NCBI RefSeq assembly: GCF_000430845.1 | Contig: NZ_AUMU01000014.1 | Location: 1-64,000 of the forward strand | Source of the DNA: Chryseobacterium gregarium DSM 19109 | Lineage (GTDB): Bacteria; Bacteroidota; Bacteroidia; Flavobacteriales; Weeksellaceae | Reading direction: 5' to 3' | DNA length: 64,000 bases | Shown here: positions 9,469 through 16,441 of the stretch, piece by piece | Position numbering within the stretch: position 1 is the first letter of the stretch | Layout of the letters: each line of letters begins with the position of its first letter | Position numbers and translations under genes: made by a program | The notes under the pieces: model-generated | What the model saw: only the letters and a program-made list of their open reading frames with translations | Told to the model about the DNA's origin: nothing | The model's database searches: none

Positions 9469-10269
9469 TTAAAATTTAAAGTTTTTTTCGCCTACGCGTA
9501 AATCATTGGATCCTGCCATTTTGATAATAGCCACGCCAAGGAAGTTCCCTGAAATGTTCCCTGGTAAAGAAAATTGAACGACCTGATTGGTATTGGGAAG
9601 CATGGAGATGGAAATTGCGGGTAATTTTATTTCTTTACCACTGTCTGTGTCGGTTAGTTCAAACTCAACGGTGGCATCATTAATGGTGTTTCCATCGTTA
9701 TGGATGCTCACTGCAACTTTTCTGCTTGCTGCATTCTCATTACTCACCTCTGAAATACTGGTAATATCCAAACTTTTTACCTGGTTTCCAGATGGAGTAT
9801 AAAAGATGTGAAGGCCCACCTCAAATAAGGTGATAATACCAATCCCATTCTGAGCACGTGCCTGATCCGCCTGCTGAGGAAGTTGGGTGAAAAACAACAT
9901 GCTGTTCGTAACGTCAGATTTTGATGCGTTTGCCGGAATCTGCATGGTGACTACAATCTCCTTTGTACTTTTCGCAGGAACTGTTACAGCGTTTTCTAAA
10001 GTGGACATCCAAGAAGCATTGGAGGTTTTTGAACTGCCTGCATTAAGATAAACTTTATTTCCGTCTTCTTCTCTAACCCAATCTTTATAGTTGAGATTAA
10101 AAACATAATCCTTATCCGAGCTGTTTTGAAGCGTGACGGTCTGTGTCACTTTTTCTCCTGGATTACCGGTAAAAAACAAGCGTGTAGGCGACATAGAAAT
10201 ACTTTGTGCCAGAATTGAAGAAGACCCTGTAAGGATAAAGAAAATGAAAAGGTAAATAAACTTGTGCAT
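9469..10269 (-). CDS. PapD-like periplasmic pilus chaperone
   Basis: A 266-residue exported protein (signal peptide ending SILAQ) with two Ig-like domains. The first begins ISMSPTRLFFTGNPGEKV and continues TVTLQNSSDKDYVFNLNYKDW. This is the usual chaperone opening: a Pro-Thr-Arg near the first strand, then an N-rich turn and a Trp before an acidic DG. The second domain starts near residue 165. In chaperone-usher systems such proteins complete the fold of subunits by donating a strand. It sits between the subunit genes (82 bp away) and the usher-like gene (9 bp). The fold assignment is fairly secure. The pilus role is inferred. Confidence 0.72.
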   Translation of the reverse strand: MHKFIYLFIFFILTGSSSILAQSISMSPTRLFFTGNPGEKVTQTVTLQNSSDKDYVFNLNYKDWVREEDGNKVYLNAGSSKTSNASWMSTLENAVTVPAKSTKEIVVTMQIPANASKSDVTNSMLFFTQLPQQADQARAQNGIGIITLFEVGLHIFYTPSGNQVKSLDITSISEVSNENAASRKVAVSIHNDGNTINDATVEFELTDTDSGKEIKLPAISISMLPNTNQVVQFSLPGNISGNFLGVAIIKMAGSNDLRVGEKNFKF

Positions 10270-10290
10270 GGTGTAAATTGTTTAAAAATA

Positions 10291-10333
10291 AAAGATTCCC
10301 AAAACTACTGAAAACGTAACAAAAGGAACCTTT
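10291..10333 (-). terminator. Weak hairpin between last subunit gene and chaperone gene
   Basis: On the minus strand AAAGGUUCC pairs with GGAAUCUUU (9 bp, one G-U pair) around a loop of about 25 bases, followed by a U-rich stretch. It is weaker than the hairpins after the other subunit genes. It could let part of the transcription run on into the chaperone and usher genes, giving more subunit than usher. The functional reading is an inference. Confidence 0.35.
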
Positions 10334-10351
10334 ATAAACTAAAAAAATTTA

Positions 10352-10897
10352 TTATAAAGCCGTCGCGGTATAAGTTACCGTTTGCGTATACGTTCCGGCC
10401 GGTTTACCTAAAATATCGGAAGATGATGATTTCGCTGCCGGGATGGTGTAGTCCAGATTCAGTGTTAAGGCGCTTCCAAGCGGAGCATTTGCCACTAAAG
10501 TCTGATCCGCTGCCGATAAAGCAACAGCGTTTTTTGTTCCCCCCATGGTTCCGGCAGCTGCTGAAGTTTTGATGGTCAAAACATTGACAGGGATTTCGTT
10601 GGTTCCGTTCATGAAGCTCGCACCGCCTGCTTTTACCTTCACATTAAAATTCTTTGTTGAAGTAACTTTCAAAGCGTTGGCCTGGGCCACTGTTTTTTCC
10701 GAATTATAATCCGCTGCAGTAGCATAGTTAAAGGCAACGGCACCACTGATTGCAGAACTTCCCGCGTCGATGGAGATGACATCATTCAAAGTAATGTTGA
10801 CGGTTGTGGTTGCCGTAGTATTCTGAGCCTGAACATTGTTGGTTACTGATATGATGGCTCCGATAGTTAAGGCTGCGATGGCGATTTGTTTTGTCAT
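10352..10897 (-). CDS. Pilin-like secreted subunit, copy C
   Basis: A 181-residue secreted protein. A signal peptide (MTKQIAIAALTIGAIISVTNNVQAQ) precedes a Thr-rich N-terminal strand with alternating hydrophobics (VNITLNDVISI), suited to donor-strand exchange. The C terminus, GTYTQTVTYTATAL, resembles the last strand of spore-coat-U/CsuA-B-type pilins. There is no cysteine, so the disulfide usual in proteobacterial archaic pilins is missing. It differs from copy B by only a few residues. It is the last subunit gene before the chaperone and has its own repeated promoter module. Confidence 0.7.
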   Translation of the reverse strand: MTKQIAIAALTIGAIISVTNNVQAQNTTATTTVNITLNDVISIDAGSSAISGAVAFNYATAADYNSEKTVAQANALKVTSTKNFNVKVKAGGASFMNGTNEIPVNVLTIKTSAAAGTMGGTKNAVALSAADQTLVANAPLGSALTLNLDYTIPAAKSSSSDILGKPAGTYTQTVTYTATAL

Positions 10898-10947
10898 GAC
10901 CGTATTATTTATTTTTATTCCTGTTATTGTTAATTGTTCTCTTTGAA

Positions 10948-11021
10948 CACTACAAATCTACGGCGGCGGTAAAAGTTTCTCTGTAGTGGAAAATGGAAGT
11001 TCATGTAGTAAAATAACTACA
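10948..11021 (-). promoter_or_regulatory. Repeated promoter/operator module before subunit copy C
   Basis: The -7 element TAGATTTG is the complement of 10953-10960. The enclosing inverted repeat CACTACAAA (10948-10956) meets TCTGTAGTG (10980-10988), one mismatch against the perfect repeat seen before the other copies. The upstream TGTAGT N6 ACTACA (11004-11021) is unchanged. Placement relative to the start codon is the same as in the sister genes. Confidence 0.6.
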
Positions 11022-11047
11022 GGATATTATTTGTTTTAAACAGAGAA

Positions 11048-11076
11048 GCCCTCAGCACTTAGAAAGTGTTGAGGGC
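11048..11076 (-). terminator. Hairpin after subunit copy B
   Basis: GCCCTCAGCACTT (11048-11060) and AAGTGTTGAGGGC (11064-11076) form a 13-bp stem with one wobble and a 3-base loop, placed 24 bp past the copy B stop. The T tract beyond it is poor, so it may act as a partial terminator or protect the 3' end of the message. Confidence 0.6.
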
Positions 11077-11099
11077 GTATATAAAATTGTGTGTTTTTA

Positions 11100-11645
11100 T
11101 TATAAAGCAGTAGCAGTATAAGTTACCGTTTGTGTATACGTTCCGGCCGGTTTACCTAAAATATCGGAAGATGATGATTTCGCTGCCGGGATGGTGTAGT
11201 CCAGATTCAGTGTCAAGGCGCTTCCAAGCGGAGCATTGGCTACTAAAATCTGATCCGCTGCTGATAAAACAACAGCGCTTTTTGTTCCGCCCATGGTGCC
11301 GGCAGCTGCTGAAGTTTTGATGGTCAGAACATTGACAGGGATTTCGTTGGTTCCGTTCATGAAGCTCGCACCGCCTGCTTTTACCTTCACATTAAAATTC
11401 TTTGTTGAAGTAACTTTCAAAGCGTTGGCCTGGGCAACCGTTTTTTCCGAATTATAATCCGCTGCAGTAGCATAGTTAAAGGCAACGGCACCACTTATTG
11501 CAGAACTTCCCGCGTCGATGGAGATTACATCATTCAGGGTAATGTTGACGGTTGTGGTTGCCGTAGTATTCTGAGCCTGAATATTGTTAGTTCCTAAGAT
11601 GATGGCTCCGATAGTTAAAGCTGCGATGGCGATTTGTTTTGTCAT
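11100..11645 (-). CDS. Pilin-like secreted subunit, copy B
   Basis: A 181-residue secreted protein nearly identical to copy C at both DNA and protein level. Differences include VTNN/GTNN near the signal cleavage site and KNAVALSAADQT/KSAVVLSAADQI in the middle. It has the same signal peptide, the same VNITLNDVISI strand and the same C-terminal TYTQTVTYTATAL. With copies A and C and the edge copy it forms a family most easily read as major fimbrial subunits secreted by the downstream chaperone and usher-like proteins. The close identity points to recent duplication or ongoing gene conversion. Confidence 0.7.
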   Translation of the reverse strand: MTKQIAIAALTIGAIILGTNNIQAQNTTATTTVNITLNDVISIDAGSSAISGAVAFNYATAADYNSEKTVAQANALKVTSTKNFNVKVKAGGASFMNGTNEIPVNVLTIKTSAAAGTMGGTKSAVVLSAADQILVANAPLGSALTLNLDYTIPAAKSSSSDILGKPAGTYTQTVTYTATAL

Positions 11646-11698
11646 GACCGTATTATTTATTTTTTATTTCTGTTATTATTTAATTGTTCTCTTTTGAA

Positions 11699-11772
11699 CA
11701 CTACAAATCTACGGCGGCGATAAAAGTTTCTTTGTAGTGGAAAATGGAAGTTCATGTAGTAAAATAACTACA
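11699..11772 (-). promoter_or_regulatory. Repeated promoter/operator module before subunit copy B
   Basis: The -7 element TAGATTTG (complement of 11704-11711) is flanked by the perfect inverted repeat CACTACAAA (11699-11707) / TTTGTAGTG (11731-11739). TGTAGT N6 ACTACA (11755-11772) lies further upstream. The module is identical in layout to that before the edge copy. Confidence 0.6.
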
Positions 11773-11799
11773 GGATAATTCATTTGGTTTAAATAGAAA

Positions 11800-11828
11800 G
11801 CCCTCAACACTTTCTAAGTATTGAGGGC
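11800..11828 (-). terminator. Hairpin after subunit copy A
   Basis: GCCCTCAACACTT (11800-11812) pairs with AAGTATTGAGGGC (11816-11828). It lies 26 bp after the copy A stop and is of the same type as the hairpins at 11048 and 360. Confidence 0.6.
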
Positions 11829-11854
11829 GTATATAAAATTGCTGTTTATTTTTA

Positions 11855-12397
11855 TTATAAAGCTGTCGCGGTATAAGTTATTTTTTGCGTGTAAGTTCCC
11901 TTAGGCTTTCCCAAAAGTACCTTTGATGCTTTTTCTGCCGAAATAGAATAGGCAATATTTAAAGATTGCTTTGCTCCTGAACCTGCATTACTTACCAGGG
12001 GCTGATCGTTTGTAGATAAGGTGACCTCATTCAGGGTTCCTGTTAAACTTCCGCCCGCTATTGCTTTTACCTGTAACACATCTACAGGAATTACATTGGC
12101 TCCACTTATAAAGTTTGCACCCTCAGATTTTACTTTTACATCGAAATTTTTGGAGGAAATGATGACTAAACTATTCGGCACCGTCACATTTTTTGAAGAA
12201 TTATAATCTGCTGTATTCACATAATTAAAATCTACAGTGCCTTCTGAAGCAACACTTCCTACATCCATTGAAATAACATCTGCTAAAATAATGTTGACGG
12301 ACGTACTAGCCTGCTCAGAGTTTTGTGCAAAAACTTGGTTGCTTTCTAAAGCGGTTGCTCCCAGAGACAACGCAGCGATAACGATTCGTTTTTTCAT
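11855..12397 (-). CDS. Pilin-like secreted subunit, copy A (divergent)
   Basis: A 180-residue exported protein, clearly homologous to copies B and C but much more diverged. It keeps the signal peptide pattern (MKKRIVIAALSLGATAL, cleavage near VFAQ), the VNIILADVISMD strand and the C-terminal GTYTQKITYTATAL. It is the first gene of the cluster and its promoter lacks the inverted repeats that mark the other copies. It may be a minor subunit or a differently regulated major subunit. No cysteine is present. Confidence 0.68.
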   Translation of the reverse strand: MKKRIVIAALSLGATALESNQVFAQNSEQASTSVNIILADVISMDVGSVASEGTVDFNYVNTADYNSSKNVTVPNSLVIISSKNFDVKVKSEGANFISGANVIPVDVLQVKAIAGGSLTGTLNEVTLSTNDQPLVSNAGSGAKQSLNIAYSISAEKASKVLLGKPKGTYTQKITYTATAL

Positions 12398-12467
12398 GAT
12401 AGGATAAATTTAAAGGTAATGAAAGCTTTTATTCAAAATTAATTATACTTACAAATATCATTAAAAT

Positions 12468-12498
12468 CAAATCTAATAACATTATCTGACATAACCAA
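12468..12498 (-). promoter_or_regulatory. Bacteroidetes promoter of subunit copy A
   Basis: On the minus strand TTG (complement of 12496-12498), 20 bases, then TAGATTTG (complement of 12468-12475). This fits the -33/-7 consensus of the Bacteroidetes housekeeping sigma factor and lies 71 bp before the start codon. The TGTAGT/ACTACA repeats of the other subunit promoters are absent. Confidence 0.65.
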
Positions 12499-13297
12499 AA
12501 GCTTTTTCTTATTTTTTAACTAATTTCTAATATGACAGTTACAGGCTTTTTCCTCCCAATCGAAGGAATTCTTGCCATGATTTTTCACTATCAAATGAGA
12601 AATAAATATAGATTTTTCACTATGGTTCCATATAAGTTAAATCTTAATTCCGGCAATCTCTAAAATATCTTTATGGGATTGGGCACATGAGCGTAACCAA
12701 AACTTTTACTGATATATATATGTAAAGCCAATAGCAATTCCTGCTTCATACCTTTCATACGAATCTGCACAAACTGTACCAAAAAAATTCGCCGATGGCT
12801 CGTTGCCATTGAAACTTCTGCTATTCCTTCTTTTGAGTAAAACTTCTAAGCACCCCCCTTTGGAAATTTTGTCTAAATATATTCTCCCTTTCCTGCTAAT
12901 TTCCGGTATCAAAATAGATTTTTCATTTACCTGTTCGTTCGCCTAAAATATATGATTTCTTTAATTTTATGTCTTATTTGATATTCAAAATAAGAAATCA
13001 TTTTATTGCAGAAAGTATTAAATTGAAATAACTTAAAATATGATATTTGCTTCGATATTTAAATAGTAAAAAATTGGAGATTCAAGCAAGTAAAACGATG
13101 CATTAACGCCAGTTTGAATGTCAATAGTGGATGACCATAAAATTGTTTTACTCAATAATAAATTAAGTATTAGTTATAATCTATTAAATAAAGTATCAAA
13201 AACAGCTGGTTTTATCGGCCATTTATATATAACATATTTGTTATTATTTTCTGCAAATTAAAACTATAGCAGCAATTTTTTTTAATATTAAATGTTA
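12499..13297. other. Gene-poor AT-rich stretch with one unassigned minus ORF
   Basis: About 800 bases without a gene I can support. A minus-strand open frame at 12706-12912 (68 codons from an ATG, open further upstream) ends in YERYEAGIAIGFTYIYQ, which could be the last strand of a lost membrane or secreted protein. I recognise no family and see no ribosome binding site. GATTTTTCACTAT occurs twice near 12580-12625. The remainder is AT-rich. Confidence 0.4.
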
Positions 13298-13305
13298 TAT
13301 TTTTG
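13298..13305 (+). promoter_or_regulatory. -7 element before NUMOD gene
   Basis: TATTTTTG matches TAnnTTTG and lies 58 bases before the ATG at 13364, which supports that codon as the original start of the NUMOD reading frame. No good -33 TTG is visible. Confidence 0.45.
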
Positions 13306-13363
13306 TTGTAGCATATTAATCAGACATCCATAAAAAAATTGCTTAAGAGAAATATTTCAAATT

Positions 13364-14544
13364 ATGAAGCTGCCCACAGAATTAGGAGATACGTATATCA
13401 ATACAGTCCTTCTCAATCTTTCCTTAAAAGATCTTTCCCATGACATGAGCAGTGGAAGCTTATTGAAGGGTTTGAGAACTATGCAATTTCCAATTACGGA
13501 CGGATAAAAAGCCTGGAACGCATGGTTCCGGTTCCTAACGGTGGAGAACAGAAGATATCAGACAGGATTATAAAGCCGCAAACTTTCAGATATTTCAACA
13601 AGCACCTAAAAGCTCATTTTTATAATATGAGATGTAATCTCTCCCTCGAGGGAAAAGTACATGGAAGATCAACAGCACGTTTGGTGTATTATCATTTTTT
13701 TGAAAAATTTGATATGGATGACCTTTCATTCCGTATATCATTCAAAGATGAAAATCGCTTTCATGTACATTTCAGTAATCTTGAGAAGATAACAGCTATC
13801 GAGCTTCGTAATAAAGTGCTCAATACAGGCAGAGGGAAAAAAGGAAATTACCAGCAGGCAGTGAGCCAATATACAGTGGATGGCGGTTTTGTTGCCAGTT
13901 ATGACAATATTTATGCTGCAAGTGAAACTCTGGGAATCCACCATACTAATATACTGGCTATTATCAACAAAAAAAGAAGTACTGCGGGAACATTTCTATG
14001 GTTTGCGAAAGGTTATACACCCACCAAAGAAGATTTTATACCGGATGTAAAAAGTAAATCAGAAAAGATATTTAATACAAGTCTGTGGAAAAAGATCGGG
14101 GAACCGGCTGTTGATCAAAATAATCCTCCTGCCTGCCTGAATTTATCGCTGGAGAATCTTCCCGGTGAAAGATGGAAACCAGTTCCCGATCTTAAAGGGT
14201 ATTTTGCCATATCCAATAAAGGAAGAATAAAGCGGCTGAATACCTGGACTGAGAATAAAAACAAACCTTTTTGGAGGGAGTATATCATTTCTCTTTTTTT
14301 GGAATCCTATTCTGATACCAACTATTATCTGTATGCTAACTTAAGTCATAAAGGCAGACGGATTAAGATAAGACTGAACAAATATCTTTATTACTGCTTC
14401 ATAAAGATATTTGATTTCAATGATCGTTCAATTGTGATAGTCAACAAAAATAGGCCCTTATGGAATATTGATATTTCAAACCTGGAACTGTGTTCTTCAG
14501 CTTATCACTTAAATAAAAAAAGGAGTCACACTAAAACTATTTAG
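13364..14544 (+). pseudogene. NUMOD4/NUMOD1 protein with 5' frameshift
   Basis: The uninterrupted frame runs from ATG 13522 to 14544 (340 codons). It contains a NUMOD1-like segment (VSQYTVDGGFVASYDNIYAA, then GTFLWF) and a NUMOD4-like segment (LPGERWKPVPDLKGYFAISN, then KGRIKRL). Directly upstream, the same frame from 13447 reads EQWKLIEGFENYAISNYGRI and then KSLERMV, a second NUMOD4 motif, but it lacks a start and is closed by TGA at 13441. A short frame from ATG 13364 (MKLPTELGDTYINTVLLNLS, then LKDLSHD) supplies the expected N terminus in another phase. One frameshift near 13442-13447 therefore splits the gene. No HNH or other nuclease motif is seen; such modules usually bind DNA. The gene could also be a sequencing artefact or use the internal ATG. 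Confidence 0.7.
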
Positions 14545-15535
14545 ATCCAAATTTATTATTACTGTAAAGGTTAAAAAAGAATGCTCTCATTTTTCTATCT
14601 AAGCTCATTTTAACACTCTGTAAAATGAAATTGCAATTTTGTTAGGACGTTATGACTTCAAAGTTGCAAGTAAATTTTTAAATTCTCAATGTAGTTGTTA
14701 AAAATATTAGTATCGCTATAACCACCATATTTCCAGATCTAAATAACTTATTCTATCAAATATTATTCAAACTGAATTTCTATAATCTAAAGTCGATAAA
14801 ATTTGCAAATCATCAACAATTCGGTTCGGGAGTTGTTCATCCTGAACTGCAAAACCATTATTAATATGAGTATTATATGTAGTTGTAGTTACAATCCAAA
14901 ATGGCAAATTAAATGGTGCGAAAGTATTTAATTCAGTTCCAATTGTATTCTCCCCGTTTAATTCAGGGTTCATGGGATTTTAAAATTTCAGCAGCCTGCC
15001 CAAGGTCGAATCCAACCTTTTCAGCGACGCCGAATTACCATATCATGGCTTATAATTTAAAGTTAATTTTATATTTTTTGTATTGTTTGGGTGAGTTTCC
15101 ACTTGATCATATTCCCTAATTGCAAAGTGGCAGTGCAGCCATATTGCTAAAACCTTACAGATCAAATTGATGATCAATACTTTTGCTGTACACCAGCTCC
15201 GGATATCACCTCTTACCTGCACCGTTTCGCTGATCGTGTAAGAGACTGCCAGGTTTACCCTGGATTTCGAACCGTTCGCCGAACCGAAATACTTCGCCTA
15301 GATGGCTTTAAGTACATGGAGAAAACCGGTCACCCGTCTGGACTTCACCTGCTGCTACAACGGCTTCCCGGCAGCCTTGCGGCAGCGCTTGGTTGTGCTG
15401 CTGAAATGCTCTGCCCGCACCAGTTTTCACTCACTGCTATTCCTGCTTTTCATGAGAATCCTCCCGGGGTTGCTTTTGTGATTCTTGTCATGGGGTTGCT
15501 TTTTTAGATTAACGGTACGAAGGTATAACAGGATT
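14545..15535. other. Decayed or unassigned stretch
   Basis: No gene here can be supported with confidence. A minus-strand frame reads from about 15300 down to 15047 without stops (GSANGSKSRVNLAVSYTISE, ending LNYKP). A second minus frame at 14767-14973 is preceded in frame by a single TAA and then by NSASLKRLDSTLGRLLKF. The base composition of 15190-15500 is richer in G and C than its flanks. Together this looks like remnants of acquired DNA, but I cannot name the source. Confidence 0.35.
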
Positions 15536-15558
15536 TTCAATTTTCAATGGCATGAACA

Positions 15559-15599
15559 GGTTTTGGCAGCTTGTGTCCGGTTTTGGCAGGTTTTGGCAG
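15559..15599 (+). repeat. Three GGTTTTGGCAG direct repeats
   Basis: GGTTTTGGCAG occurs at 15559-15569, 15579-15589 and 15589-15599. The last two share one base, giving a 10-base period. They lie just left of the large inverted repeat at 15621-15713. Confidence 0.8.
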
Positions 15600-15620
15600 C
15601 CTATGACCGATACTAACATG

Positions 15621-15713
15621 CATTTCTTCGGGCCCGCTTCGGGTCTTCTTCGACGTTTCTTCGGAAAAACCCCCTGTTTTCCGAAGCCGACCCGAAGAAG
15701 ACCCGAAGAAATG
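15621..15713. repeat. Large nested inverted repeat with alternative pairings
   Basis: There are three sets of perfect arms. CTTCGGAAAA (15659-15668) pairs with TTTTCCGAAG (15677-15686) around an 8-base loop. CTTCGGGTCTTCTTCG (15637-15652) pairs with its complement at 15693-15708. CATTTCTTCGGG (15621-15632) pairs with CCCGAAGAAATG (15702-15713). The last two overlap on the right side, so they are mutually exclusive foldings. The element is more GC-rich than its surroundings and has no plausible coding function. Confidence 0.8.
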
Positions 15714-16387
15714 TCGAAGAAAACCCGGAAAACCATGCGTTTCCGCCAGGTTATCACTGTCAGGAATTATCAATTTTCATTATTAATAAATTGCTAATTT
15801 TTAGTGCATCCATTTGAGTTTTTCGCAAATGAATAATTCCCTGTTTTTAGATAAAAACCGGCAGGAATTTTCACTGTATAAATGTTGTTATTTATACGGG
15901 AAACCGGTTTAAGATACCGCTGCTAAGCTATGATCAGTCCCTATGAATTAAAGCTGTTTTACATATCAGCAGATTAAAATGTACATACAGTGATTCTTTT
16001 GCATCAAGGCAAAAGAACCAAAAAGACAAGGACTTAAAACTTCTTAACGCGAAAAATTGATCCACCACTATACACAAGAAACTTTCAGGTTTGACAGGTT
16101 TAAATACCTGTAAAAGCCGTGTAACCATTATAGCTTATGGGAAATTATTCTGTGAAATATATTAACAGATGCTGACAGAGAAACCTCTTTCTATTACAAC
16201 ACAATCAAAAGCTCCATTGAATAATAAGATTGATAGCTCCCATAACCTTATGCTATTTTACTTTTTAATCTTCAGCGAATTTTTTAAAAATATTTTTATA
16301 GGTCCCCATACCTGGAAAGTCATGATAATTTCTTCTTTATTTTGATTAAGTAGAAATTATCAATACGGCTGATAGATTATGAATTTA
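15714..16387. other. Non-coding stretch before polysaccharide locus
   Basis: I see no gene here. It holds a hairpin TTCTTTTGC/GCAAAAGAA (15994-16017) and an ACAGGT TTAAAT ACCTGT palindrome near 16094-16111. The last 250 bases are AT-rich and lead into the promoter of the next gene. Confidence 0.5.
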
Positions 16388-16420
16388 TTGAAATAAATTG
16401 AATAAAAAGATATAAATTTG
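16388..16420 (+). promoter_or_regulatory. Promoter of exopolysaccharide-like operon
   Basis: TTG (16388-16390), 22 bases, then TAAATTTG (16413-16420), which is the Bacteroidetes consensus. The ATG follows 21 bases later. The apparent TTG start inside this element is part of the promoter, so ATG 16442 is preferred. Confidence 0.6.
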
Positions 16421-16441
16421 CAAAAAATTTCTACTTCCCTT

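Noticed and set aside
12706..12912. 68-codon minus ORF as a real gene
   Set aside because: No known family, no ribosome binding site, and it lies in AT-rich DNA. It may be the tail of a lost gene, so it is described only as part of the gene-poor stretch.
15552..15797. 81-codon ORF over the inverted-repeat element
   Set aside because: It and its two antisense partners exist because the repeat arms are stop-poor. The nested perfect inverted repeats explain the sequence better than coding.
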